NCBI RefSeq assembly: GCF_008710145.1
Contig: NZ_VYKL01000005.1
Location: forward strand, 82,157-146,156
Direction of reading: 5' to 3'
Length of the DNA: 64,000 nucleotides
Source of the DNA: Niallia endozanthoxylica
GTDB taxonomy: Bacteria; Bacillota; Bacilli; Bacillales; Cytobacillaceae
The position numbers and the translations under genes are program-made. Below are positions 15,795 through 24,254 of this stretch, one piece after another. Position 1 is the first letter of the stretch; every line of letters begins with the position of its first letter. The notes beneath the pieces are model-generated. The model worked only from the letters and a program-made list of their open reading frames with translations, was not told the origin of the DNA and did not search any database.

Positions 15795-17243
15795 ATGGAA
15801 ACAACAAATTATAAAGGTACGAATAAGATGATTACTGGTATTGTGTTCGGGGTTATCACATTTTGGCTCTTTGCTCAAGCAATGGTCAATGTTGTTCCTG
15901 CGGTTCAGAAGGATTTAGGAATTTCACTTGGCACCTTAAATATTGCAATAAGTTTAACGGCGTTATTCTCAGGAATGTTTATCGTGGCTGCCGGCGGATT
16001 AGCAGATAAAATTGGCCGAAAAAAAATGACAAATATCGGATTAATCTTAAGTATTATCGGCTCTCTTTGCCTTGTCTTAGCACAAGGATCGGTACTGCTC
16101 ATCATCGGCCGTGTCATTCAAGGGCTTTCAGCAGCATGTATTATGCCTGCAACCATTGCTTTAATGAAGGCTTATTTTGAAGGCGCCGAACGTCAGCGAG
16201 CCCTTAGTTTCTGGTCTATTGGGTCTTGGGGTGGATCAGGCGTTGCTTCCTTTGCAGGTGGTGCGATTGCCACTTATTTAGGATGGAAATGGATTTTCAT
16301 CTTTTCCATTATCTTCTCTTTACTCGGTATATGGCTGATTAAAGATACTCCGGAGAGTAAAGGCGAATCTACTGGTGCTTTTAAATTCGATTACGCTGGT
16401 TTAGTTATATTCATCATCACCATGCTCGCATTAAATATCTTTATTAATTTCGGTGCGGATTTAGGCTGGACAAGCTTGATTACAATCGCCCTTGCCGTTG
16501 TGACAATTATTGGAGCAATTGTTTTCTTCAAAGTGGAAAAAAGCAAAGAAATTGTCCTTATTGACTTTTCTTTATTTAAAAATAAACCCTATTCTGGTGC
16601 CACTTTCTCTAATTTTTTGTTAAACGCGATTGCGGGTACTCTTGTTGTGGCAAACACTTATGTCCAAGTTGGCAGAGGATTTAATGCATTTCAATCAGGA
16701 ATGTTATCGTTAGGTTATTTAGTCGCCGTGTTAGCCATGATTCGTGTTGGAGAGAAAATTTTACAAAAAGCAGGTGCGAAATCACCGATGATTTGGGGCG
16801 CTCTCATTGCAACGGTTGGTGTAGCCATGATGGGATTGACTTTCTTAGCTGACTTTGCTTATACCGTTGTTGTTTTTATCGGGTTTGCTTTATTTGGTCT
16901 TGGACTAGGAATTTATGCCACTCCGTCGACAGATACATCAGTATCTAATGCACCTTCAAACAAGGTTGGAGAAGCTGCCGGGATTTACAAAATGGCAAGT
17001 TCACTTGGCGGGGCATTCGGGGTTGCCATTTCAGCTACGATATATAGTTCAATTTCTACCATTGCAAGCCTAGAAACAGCTGCAACAGCTGGGATTATTA
17101 CTAATGTAATATTCGGCATTCTTTCGATACTTTCCATTATGATGATGGTTCCTAGAGATGAAGGAAAAATAAAAACGAAAGAGGTTTCAGGACAACGACG
17201 GACCCCAACTTCTAGTCAAAGAGAGCCAGAGCCTAGTCATTAG
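15795..17243 (+). CDS. MFS transporter, DHA2 (EmrB/QacA) type
   Basis: Polytopic membrane protein of 482 residues with about 14 hydrophobic segments. MFS motif A (GGLADKIGRKKM) is near residues 58-69, and the GRVIQGLSAACIMPATIAL stretch is typical of DHA2 proton-driven drug exporters. The C-terminus is a hydrophilic Ser/Pro/Arg tail. Substrate cannot be told from the sequence. The M20 hydrolase starts 32 bp after its stop with no terminator between them, so the two are probably cotranscribed. Confidence 0.85.
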   Translation: METTNYKGTNKMITGIVFGVITFWLFAQAMVNVVPAVQKDLGISLGTLNIAISLTALFSGMFIVAAGGLADKIGRKKMTNIGLILSIIGSLCLVLAQGSVLLIIGRVIQGLSAACIMPATIALMKAYFEGAERQRALSFWSIGSWGGSGVASFAGGAIATYLGWKWIFIFSIIFSLLGIWLIKDTPESKGESTGAFKFDYAGLVIFIITMLALNIFINFGADLGWTSLITIALAVVTIIGAIVFFKVEKSKEIVLIDFSLFKNKPYSGATFSNFLLNAIAGTLVVANTYVQVGRGFNAFQSGMLSLGYLVAVLAMIRVGEKILQKAGAKSPMIWGALIATVGVAMMGLTFLADFAYTVVVFIGFALFGLGLGIYATPSTDTSVSNAPSNKVGEAAGIYKMASSLGGAFGVAISATIYSSISTIASLETAATAGIITNVIFGILSILSIMMMVPRDEGKIKTKEVSGQRRTPTSSQREPEPSH

Positions 17244-17275
17244 AATTCATTCCGAATAAAAGCAGGGAGTGTCCA

Positions 17276-18475
17276 ATGATGTTATTAGATGAATTAATGA
17301 AAAAAATTGATGAAAAAAAAGACCGGATTATTGACATTCGCCGCTATCTTCATGAACATCCGGAACTTTCCTTTCAAGAAGAAGAAACAGCAAAATATAT
17401 TGCCGACTTTTATAAAGAGGTCCCTGTTGATTCAGTTGAGACAAACTTTGGTGGAGAGCGTGGCATCGTTGTAACCATTAAAGGTTCGAAGCCAGGAAAA
17501 ACGATTGCGATACGAGCTGATTTTGACGCCTTACCCATTAAAGAAGAAACAGGGCTGCCATTTGCCTCAAAAAACGAAGGCGTGATGCATGCCTGCGGTC
17601 ATGATGGACATACCGCCTATATGTTGGTGTTAGCTGAAACATTAGCTGAGTACAAAGAGCAATTAAAAGGGACGGTTCGAGTGATTCATCAACCAGCAGA
17701 AGAAACTCCTCCCGGCGGGGCAATTGGGATGATTAAAGCAGGTGTTCTTAATGGCGTTGATGCAATCATTGGCATTCACGTCATGAGCAATATGAAAACC
17801 GGTCATATTTATTACAGAAGCGGGAATACGCAAACAGGAAGATCCTATTTTAAATTAGTTGTTCAAGGCAGAGGCGGGCATGGATCATCACCGCATTTAG
17901 CAAATGATGCGATCGTGGCAGCCTGTTCCTTCGTCATGAATTTACAAACCATCGTCAGCCGCCGTATCAACCCATTTGATATGGCTTCGATTACAATTGG
18001 TAATTTTGATGGAAAAGGTTCATTTAATGTCATTAAAGATTCCGTTACCATCGAAGGGGATGTTCGAACCATGTCTCCTGAGACTCGAGAACTCGTAGAA
18101 ACAGAGGTGCGCGCGTTTTCGGAAGGGCTGGAAAAATCATATGGTGTAAAATCTATATTTGAATATCACAATGACTATCCTGTCCTCTATAATGATCCGG
18201 AAGTAACTGAACATGTACGGAAAGCGCTTGAACAAGCAGCCATACCAGAAGTCGAATCCGTATTAGAAACACCGCCGCAGCCGCCTTCTGAAGATTTTGC
18301 TTACTACCTTCAAAAAGTACCAGGATGTTTCTTCTATGTCGGTGCTATTCCTGAGTCAGGTGAAGCGTACCCGCACCATCATCCCAAATTTGATATCAAT
18401 GAAAAAAGCCTTATCATTAGTGCGAAAGCAATGGCTGCTGTTGTAGCTTCGTACTCTGATGACAGCGAAGCTTAA
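17276..18475 (+). CDS. M20 family metallo-amidohydrolase/peptidase (M20D type)
   Basis: A 399-residue di-metal hydrolase of the N-acyl-amino-acid amidohydrolase/hippurate hydrolase group. Metal-site motifs: MHACGHDGHT (about 103-112), HQPAEE, and GIHV in the catalytic domain, with the GRGGHGSSPH lid motif opening the dimerisation domain. The Cys in ACGHD is the usual M20D metal ligand. It removes acyl groups from N-acyl amino acids or opens related amides; the exact substrate is unknown. Two adjacent ATGs follow CAGGGAG. Pairing with the MFS gene suggests hydrolysis coupled to transport of the same compound, which is inference. Confidence 0.85.
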   Translation: MMLLDELMKKIDEKKDRIIDIRRYLHEHPELSFQEEETAKYIADFYKEVPVDSVETNFGGERGIVVTIKGSKPGKTIAIRADFDALPIKEETGLPFASKNEGVMHACGHDGHTAYMLVLAETLAEYKEQLKGTVRVIHQPAEETPPGGAIGMIKAGVLNGVDAIIGIHVMSNMKTGHIYYRSGNTQTGRSYFKLVVQGRGGHGSSPHLANDAIVAACSFVMNLQTIVSRRINPFDMASITIGNFDGKGSFNVIKDSVTIEGDVRTMSPETRELVETEVRAFSEGLEKSYGVKSIFEYHNDYPVLYNDPEVTEHVRKALEQAAIPEVESVLETPPQPPSEDFAYYLQKVPGCFFYVGAIPESGEAYPHHHPKFDINEKSLIISAKAMAAVVASYSDDSEA

Positions 18476-18487
18476 TAGACTGTCTAT

Positions 18488-18519
18488 AGACTGATTGGTT
18501 TAACCGTTCAGTCTTTTTT
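18488..18519 (+). terminator. Terminator after the M20 hydrolase
   Basis: AGACTGA pairs with TTCAGTCT and is followed by TTTTTT. Confidence 0.7.
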
Positions 18520-18608
18520 CTGTTATTCGTTAGCCTTCTTATTTTATTTTAGAGAGTAGAAAGGCTACAATGAAGGTAACCATATTAATAGTAAGGGAGC
18601 TGGATTAG

Positions 18609-19841
18609 ATGAGTGAATTCCAACAAAAGTTAGAAAAGTATGCAGAACTGGCAGTTAAAGTTGGTGTTAATATCCAAAAAGGACAGACACTTGTCATCAA
18701 TGCCAATTTAGATTCTAGAGAATTTGTACGATTGATTGTTAAAAAGGCATATGAAACCGGGGCAAAGGATGTCATTGTCAATTGGAGCGATGATGTTATA
18801 TCCAGATTAAAATATGACATGGCACCGAATGAGGTTTTCTTAGAATATCCAGAATTTCGTGCTAAAGAGCAGACAGCACTTGCTGAAAGCGGAGCAGCTT
18901 TCATGTCCATCCTATCTTCCAGTCCTGCCTTATTAAAAGGTGTGAACCCGGAAAGAATCGCTAATTACCAAAAGGCTGCCGGAACAGCCCTTAAACAGTA
19001 CCGTCAATACGTTCAATCAGATAAAATCAGTTGGACTGTTATTGCTGCACCGTCCCAAGGCTGGGCAGATATGGTATTCCCGAATGAACCTGAGGAAACA
19101 AGAGTGGAAAAACTTTGGGATGCCATCTTTAGAACCGTACGGGCTGATACAGAAGACCCTATTGCTGCCTGGAAACACCATGATGAAACATTACATACAA
19201 AAGTAGACTATCTAAATGCCAAAAAATACAAGAAACTTCACTATACTGCGCCTGGAACCGATTTAACCATTGAGCTTCCTGAAAAACATATATGGTGCGG
19301 AGCTGGAAGCATTAATGAAAAAGGCTTTGAATTTATGGCGAATATGCCGACAGAAGAGGTATTTACCGTTCCGGTCAAAACAGGTGTGAATGGTACGGTT
19401 TCAAGTACTAAACCATTAAGCTATGGCGGAAACATTATTGATGAATTTACGCTGACCTTTGAGAATGGAAAAATTATTGACGTGAAAGCAAAAGAAGGGG
19501 AAGAGATTCTAAAACAGCTTGTCGCTACTGATGAAGGGTCCCATTACTTAGGAGAAGTGGCGCTTGTTCCTTATCACTCACCTATTTCAGAATCAAATAT
19601 CCTATTTTTTAATACATTATTTGATGAAAATGCTTCGAACCATTTGGCCATCGGCAGCGCCTATGCTTTTTGTCTTGAAGGCGGGAAAACCATGTCACAG
19701 GAAGAATTGCAGGAGAATGGCTTAAACCACAGTATCACACATGTTGATTTTATGATTGGTTCAGAACAAATGAATATTGATGGCATTACGACTGATGGAA
19801 AAACAGAAGCTGTATTTAGAAACGGTAACTGGGCTTTTTAA
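18609..19841 (+). CDS. ampS: Aminopeptidase, M29 family (AmpS/AmpT type)
   Basis: A 410-residue cytosolic metallo-aminopeptidase of the leucyl aminopeptidase T family, the same size as B. subtilis AmpS. Family motifs include the metal-binding Glu in WCGAGSINEKGFEFMANMPTEEVFT and the C-terminal NxxSHLAIG-type stretch (ENASNHLAIGSAYAF) followed by NHSITHVDFMIGS. It releases N-terminal residues from peptides. AAGGGAG lies nine bases before the ATG. Monocistronic. Confidence 0.9.
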   Translation: MSEFQQKLEKYAELAVKVGVNIQKGQTLVINANLDSREFVRLIVKKAYETGAKDVIVNWSDDVISRLKYDMAPNEVFLEYPEFRAKEQTALAESGAAFMSILSSSPALLKGVNPERIANYQKAAGTALKQYRQYVQSDKISWTVIAAPSQGWADMVFPNEPEETRVEKLWDAIFRTVRADTEDPIAAWKHHDETLHTKVDYLNAKKYKKLHYTAPGTDLTIELPEKHIWCGAGSINEKGFEFMANMPTEEVFTVPVKTGVNGTVSSTKPLSYGGNIIDEFTLTFENGKIIDVKAKEGEEILKQLVATDEGSHYLGEVALVPYHSPISESNILFFNTLFDENASNHLAIGSAYAFCLEGGKTMSQEELQENGLNHSITHVDFMIGSEQMNIDGITTDGKTEAVFRNGNWAF

Positions 19842-19956
19842 GCGATTTATTCATTTCTATTATTATAATAGGAAAAAAACAAGCAATATATTGCAAGATA
19901 TGTCGATCTATGGGAGGATAATAGTAAGAGCGTAAAAGTAAACCGGAGGGGTAAGA

Positions 19957-20229
19957 ATGATCCAGTTGCATATTATTGTATCTGGAAAAGTACAGGGCGT
20001 AGGCTATCGTTACTTTTCACAAATGAAAGCTGTCCAATATGGGGTAACAGGTTGGGCAAAAAATTTAGCGGACGGTTCAGTTGAAATTACAGCTGTAGGG
20101 AGTAAGGACCAGCTTGATCCTTTTGTAGAGGAACTTCGTATTGGAAACCCCTTTTCTAAAATCAGTGATATGAAAATAACTGAAAGTGAAGCATCTGAAA
20201 ACTTCAATTCATTTACAATTAAGTACTAA
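19957..20229 (+). CDS. acyP: Acylphosphatase
   Basis: A 90-residue alpha/beta-sandwich enzyme that hydrolyses carboxyl-phosphate bonds such as acetyl phosphate. The phosphate-binding loop GKVQGVGYRYF with catalytic Arg18, and GWAKNLADGSVEI with Asn36, are intact. Size matches B. subtilis YflL (91). Good Shine-Dalgarno (ACCGGAGGGG) upstream. Monocistronic. Confidence 0.94.
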   Translation: MIQLHIIVSGKVQGVGYRYFSQMKAVQYGVTGWAKNLADGSVEITAVGSKDQLDPFVEELRIGNPFSKISDMKITESEASENFNSFTIKY

Positions 20230-20374
20230 CTGGAAATATTTCAGAACCAATGAACCTCAGCAGATAATCAAACGATTGCCTATAAGAAGCCTGTGATATC
20301 TGTAGAAATTTATTACACATCACAGGCTTATTCCATCAATGATAATACTACTTTAGAAAAAGGAGATTCATGAT

Positions 20375-20782
20375 ATGTGGTCTGAGTTCAAAAAATTCGC
20401 GTTAAAGGGAAATGTATTAGATTTAGCCGTTGGGGTTATTATTGGCGGCGCCTTCGGGAAAATTGTCACTTCACTAGTAAACGACTTAATCATGCCCTTA
20501 GTGGGTATTTTACTAGGGGGGATAGATTTTTCAAAACAAGAATATACCTTCTTGGATGCCACGATTAAATATGGGGCATTTTTACAAACAGTTGTTGATT
20601 TTTTAATCATTTCTCTTTCCATTTTCCTTTTTATCCGTTTCTTAAGCCGCTTTAAGAAAAAGGAAGAGACGGCCGAAGCTGCTGCTGTCATTAATAAAAC
20701 GGAAGAATTATTAGCTGAAATACGTGATTTATTAAAAGAAAATCAAACGGCTATTTCTCGTACAGAAGGGAAAAACGAATAG
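20375..20782 (+). CDS. mscL: Large-conductance mechanosensitive channel
   Basis: A 135-residue membrane channel that opens under hypo-osmotic shock. The N-terminal amphipathic helix plus pore helix [37 protein letters not shown] is the MscL signature. TM2 is near 70-95 ([22 protein letters not shown]), followed by the charged cytosolic bundle. AAAGGAG precedes the ATG. Ends at a shared terminator with the convergent thioesterase gene. Confidence 0.95.
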   Translation: MWSEFKKFALKGNVLDLAVGVIIGGAFGKIVTSLVNDLIMPLVGILLGGIDFSKQEYTFLDATIKYGAFLQTVVDFLIISLSIFLFIRFLSRFKKKEETAEAAAVINKTEELLAEIRDLLKENQTAISRTEGKNE

Positions 20783-20787
20783 AAAAT

Positions 20788-20822
20788 AAGACCAATAAAG
20801 GATTCCCTTTTTATTGGTCTTA
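20788..20822. terminator. Bidirectional terminator
   Basis: AAGACCAATAAA pairs with TTTATTGGTCTT between convergent mscL and the thioesterase gene. Confidence 0.85.
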
Positions 20823-20827
20823 TTTAA

Positions 20828-21340
20828 TTACCAAGGATATGATGATCCAAATATCTTCGCACGTTCTGCACTGTCTTTTCTTCGCTTTTTACGAATTTCC
20901 TGACGTTCCTTTGCGGTCTCGTGTAAAAGCTTTTCTTCTTCCGTTTGGGGAACAACTTGTGGAACTTCAGTAGGTTTTCCATTTTCATCTAAAGCAACAA
21001 ATGTTAAAAAAGAAATGGCACACACATGCCGCTCACCAGTAAGTATGTTTTCTGATACTACCTTTACAAACACTTCCATAGATGTTCGTCCCGTGTATGT
21101 AACATAAGCTTCTAAACAAACTGAATTCCCTTCATTTATTGGATGAAGAAAATCAACTGAATCACTAGATGCAGTCACGCAAGACTTTCGAGCATGGCGC
21201 ATAGCGGCTATTGCAGCTATGTCGTCAATGTACGCCATCAGTTTTCCGCCAAACATGGTTCCATGTATGTTTGTATCCGGAGGTGAAACAAGACTTGTTT
21301 TAACAGCCAATGACTCCCGGCAATATTTCTTATTTTCCAT
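20828..21340 (-). CDS. Acyl-CoA thioesterase, hot-dog fold (YkhA-like)
   Basis: A 170-residue cytosolic hydrolase of acyl-CoA with one hot-dog domain (NIHGTMFGGKLMAYIDDIAAIAAMRHARKSCVTASSDSVDFLHPI). The Asn-His-x-Gly-Thr-Met-x-Gly-Gly loop and the conserved Asp in IDDIA are the acyl-CoA hydrolase signature. The C-terminal 45 residues are a charged helix. Length and pattern match B. subtilis YkhA. Substrate chain length is not predictable. Likely monocistronic. Confidence 0.88.
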   Translation of the reverse strand: MENKKYCRESLAVKTSLVSPPDTNIHGTMFGGKLMAYIDDIAAIAAMRHARKSCVTASSDSVDFLHPINEGNSVCLEAYVTYTGRTSMEVFVKVVSENILTGERHVCAISFLTFVALDENGKPTEVPQVVPQTEEEKLLHETAKERQEIRKKRRKDSAERAKIFGSSYPW

Positions 21341-21432
21341 ATTCGTACTCCTTTTTTGTTCATAACTGTTTTATCCAATCATACCAAACTTTGAAGGTTT
21401 ATAAAATATTGGAAAATACTAAGAGAAAAAGA

Positions 21433-21459
21433 ACCACCTGTCAAAGATCGATAGGTGGT
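21433..21459 (-). terminator. Terminator of the ECF sigma gene
   Basis: ACCACCT/AGGTGGT stem, followed on the minus strand by TCTTTTTCTC. Confidence 0.65.
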
Positions 21460-21463
21460 GTGC

Positions 21464-22003
21464 TTATAGTAAACTATTGACTTTATTTCGCAGCTGGTCT
21501 TTTGCCCGTTTCATTCTTGTCTTTACAGTCGATAACGGAAGCCTCGTATATTCACTAATTTCTGCCAATGATCTTCCGCTGAAATAAAATAAAAAAAGCG
21601 GCTCCCGATATCGTTCCGGCAGCTCGCAAACTGCCTTTACAAGTTCTTCTTTTGCATATTTGCGGAGCAATCTTTCCTCTGGAGCTGGAGGCTCATAAAA
21701 TTCAAGTTTACAATACAAATGAACCTTTTCTTCCCAAAACGTTTTAGCTGACATTTCTTTCCGCCAATAATCACGGCATTTATTCATAGCAATTTTACAT
21801 AACCAGCTTTTTACTTTTGCTTTGTCTTGTAAAGCTGAAAAGCCCATATAGGCTGAAAGTAAAACTTCTTGATACAAATCCTCTGCTAACTCCCTATGTC
21901 CAACGATTGAGTATAAATATCTAAAAACACTTAATCCGTATTCACGAACAATTTCATCAAAAGTTATCTCTTTAACAGAATCGACAACAGGCTGGGTAAG
22001 CAT
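21464..22003 (-). CDS. ECF-type RNA polymerase sigma factor
   Basis: A 179-residue sigma-70 family protein. Region 2 is at about 15-85 (VFRYLYSIVGHRELAEDLYQEVLLSAYMGF...KSWLCKIAMNKCRDYWRK) and region 4 at about 120-175 (AVCELPERYREPLFLFYFSGRSLAEISEYTRLPLSTVKTRMKRAKDQLR). No anti-sigma gene lies on either side and a terminator follows, so control is not by a cotranscribed membrane anti-sigma. Start: the ATG at 22003 is 16 bases from a perfect AGGAGG, too far. Seven bases after AGGAGG is an in-frame ATT three codons earlier (22012), a possible rare start as in infC. Regulon unknown. Confidence 0.85.
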   Translation of the reverse strand: MLTQPVVDSVKEITFDEIVREYGLSVFRYLYSIVGHRELAEDLYQEVLLSAYMGFSALQDKAKVKSWLCKIAMNKCRDYWRKEMSAKTFWEEKVHLYCKLEFYEPPAPEERLLRKYAKEELVKAVCELPERYREPLFLFYFSGRSLAEISEYTRLPLSTVKTRMKRAKDQLRNKVNSLL

Positions 22004-22102
22004 CGGATTAATATTTTCGCCTCCTAAACTGGTCTTTTGTCTAGCTTATATTTTATATTAGACAGAATACCCTTCGTTCCTTCCTGCTTAGAAAATAAAT
22101 TT

Positions 22103-23434
22103 TCATGAAGATTTGACCCGATTAAGCGGCAGCATGAAGACGGAAACGCCAATTTTCTTACAAACAGCTACATAATGCAGCAGCATCAATAAAATCGCTT
22201 CAGCATTAATACCAATGATGACGCCATCCATTTGGAAACTTTCTTTCGAGCCAAGAAAATAGATAATCACAAACGCTGTTATCGTTGCCCAAACCGCATG
22301 AAGAAATGCTTCCTTCATGAGTCCGAGACCAATTAAATAAGCCTGAAGCGGCATGATAAAAAAACGGAAGAGAAAGCATGGCCATAACAACTGCAAATAT
22401 CGTGCAGAACCTTCAGAGTGGAAGAATGTAGTAGTTAATTCTTCGGCAAAAAAGTAACATATTAGAACAGCTGGAATTCCATAGGCAAAAGTCCCAAGCA
22501 TGACCTGCTTTAGCAGCTTTTGCAGATAGAAGATATTTCTCTCTGCATTTGCCTTAGAGATCGTTGGAATTAGCATAATCATTAATGAATGTGAAATGAA
22601 CGTAGGAAAAGAACCAATGACCATCGCAATCCCTGCTACCATTCCAAACTGCTCTGTCGCTAAACCCTTACTGACACCCGCATAAAAGAGCGCCCCTGTA
22701 ATTAAGAACGGCTCCAATGCAGAAGTAAAAGCATGAAATACCCGTAAGGCAGTTGTTGGAACCGAAACTTCCATTAAATTTTTCATAACCACTTTACTAT
22801 GCAGCCTTTTAGAAGGCTGTTTTTTCATATAATTATATTGAATCATGAAGACGTGAAACAAATATAAAAATACAACCAAGTCACTGCCGACAAGTGTACA
22901 AAAGGCAATAAGCACTGCGGAACTGAGTTCAAAATCGAATAGATGGAATAAATAGACTAGCAAGAGAAGCTGCACTAACTTACGCAGAAAATTAGCAAGG
23001 GCAATCTTCCCCATATCAGATTTTCCCATAAAATAACCTCTGGCAATCGAAGTAAATGAAATAATGGGAACGAGAATCAGGACCAACCACCTGAAAATGG
23101 GGTGATATTGATCAAAAGCAGGAATGAATGGAAGAACGATTGACACCACTACCATTAGAATAGCAGTCATAATAATGGTCCATTTAAGGACATGACTTAA
23201 CATACTGTGATGAATTCTTTGGTCCCGTTCAGCAATAAACTTTGAAATAGAGACAGGCATTTCAAAGCTGGCGAGAAGCACAATTAAAAATACAGTTGGA
23301 AGGATAGCCATATACATACCGAGTCCTTTTTCACCAAGCTCCCTTGCCAATACCATATTAATAATAAATTCTACAACTTCCCCGATACAGGCTGCAGCAA
23401 TTAGTAAAAGAGTTCCTTTAAAAAATGAATTCAT
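22103..23434 (-). CDS. MATE/SpoVB-like polysaccharide flippase family protein (YkvU-like)
   Basis: A 443-residue membrane protein with about 12-14 hydrophobic segments and the MOP-superfamily oligosaccharide exporter layout (LIAAACIGEVVEFIINMVLARELGEKGLGMYMAI; MPVSISKFIAERD). Such proteins flip lipid-linked sugars; SpoVB and its paralogue YkvU act in spore envelope synthesis. The length matches YkvU (445) better than SpoVB (518). It is followed by the ECF sigma gene on the same strand 99 bp downstream. Assignment to a sporulation role is by homology only. Confidence 0.75.
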   Translation of the reverse strand: MNSFFKGTLLLIAAACIGEVVEFIINMVLARELGEKGLGMYMAILPTVFLIVLLASFEMPVSISKFIAERDQRIHHSMLSHVLKWTIIMTAILMVVVSIVLPFIPAFDQYHPIFRWLVLILVPIISFTSIARGYFMGKSDMGKIALANFLRKLVQLLLLVYLFHLFDFELSSAVLIAFCTLVGSDLVVFLYLFHVFMIQYNYMKKQPSKRLHSKVVMKNLMEVSVPTTALRVFHAFTSALEPFLITGALFYAGVSKGLATEQFGMVAGIAMVIGSFPTFISHSLMIMLIPTISKANAERNIFYLQKLLKQVMLGTFAYGIPAVLICYFFAEELTTTFFHSEGSARYLQLLWPCFLFRFFIMPLQAYLIGLGLMKEAFLHAVWATITAFVIIYFLGSKESFQMDGVIIGINAEAILLMLLHYVAVCKKIGVSVFMLPLNRVKSS

Positions 23435-23560
23435 ATAACGCTCCTTTAATCTGACTCCAAAATATGAAATACACTACACCTGTTTGTAAGAGTGCAGACT
23501 TATAAGTTCAAACTTGTATTCTTTACAGCATATGAGACAAGTTCTCAGGATATTAATAAA

Positions 23561-23616
23561 AACGGTGCCTGACACCCTAAAAAGACCATTGTCCTTTTAG
23601 GGTGTCAGGCACCGTT
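23561..23616. repeat. Dispersed palindrome GGTGCCTGACACC, copy 2 (operon terminator position)
   Basis: AAACGGTGCCTGACACCCTA pairs almost perfectly with its complement over about 25 bp, with an inner GAC/GTC. It directly abuts the sirC stop and is followed on the minus strand by TTTTTATT, so it can terminate the nitrite-reductase operon. Confidence 0.88.
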
Positions 23617-24237
23617 TTATGATTGGTTCCACTTATCCAACAAATCCTTGAAGTCCTTTTGTCGGTTTGTGCTTGTTACAAATTCTCGTTCAGTAATAGC
23701 CGATAATAAGTACTTTTTTAATTTTGAATCCGTTATTTCCTGTAGAATCCATTTCCGGCAATCATATAAAAAATCTACATAATCCCTGTATTCCGGGCCA
23801 TATTGACTGGCAAGATTCTGTTTAATCTTTTTTGCAAGGGTCGGGCTTGCACCAGAAGTAGAGACTGTCATGCTCAGCTTCCCTTGCTTATATACAGATG
23901 GAAGAATAAAGTTTGATTCCTCCGGATTATCGGCAAGATTCAATAATTGGTTTGGTGCAGCTGCCTTTTTCACAGCAAAACTTACTTCAGGATCATTTGC
24001 AGCTGCAATAATTAAAAAAGCGTCCTTAATGTCTTCAGCAGAAAAGGTCTTTTTCTTCCAGGTAATATTGCCAGCCTTATAGTATTGATGAAGTTTCTCT
24101 GTCAGCTCAGGACTGACAACTGTGATTAAAGCTCTTGCTTCCATCAGTCCTTGTATCTTCCGTTCAGCCACCTTTCCTCCACCAATTACTACAGCCCTTT
24201 TATCCATCAAATTGAGATAAATTGGATAGTAATTCAT
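23617..24237 (-). CDS. sirC: Precorrin-2 dehydrogenase (siroheme synthase N-terminal type)
   Basis: A 206-residue NAD-dependent enzyme that oxidises precorrin-2 to sirohydrochlorin. The Rossmann motif VIGGGKVAERKI is at about 17-28, then NPEESNFILPSVYKQGKLSMTVSTSGASPTLAKKIKQ, the conserved substrate segment of the CysG/Met8/SirC family. B. subtilis YlnF is shorter (162); the extra C-terminal helical tail resembles B. megaterium SirC. Last gene of the nirB-nirD-nasF-sirC run; it starts 17 bp after the upstream stop. No ferrochelatase (SirB-type) gene is present here, so iron insertion must be encoded elsewhere. Confidence 0.88.
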   Translation of the reverse strand: MNYYPIYLNLMDKRAVVIGGGKVAERKIQGLMEARALITVVSPELTEKLHQYYKAGNITWKKKTFSAEDIKDAFLIIAAANDPEVSFAVKKAAAPNQLLNLADNPEESNFILPSVYKQGKLSMTVSTSGASPTLAKKIKQNLASQYGPEYRDYVDFLYDCRKWILQEITDSKLKKYLLSAITEREFVTSTNRQKDFKDLLDKWNQS

Positions 24238-24254
24238 CTAATCACCTGCGATTT

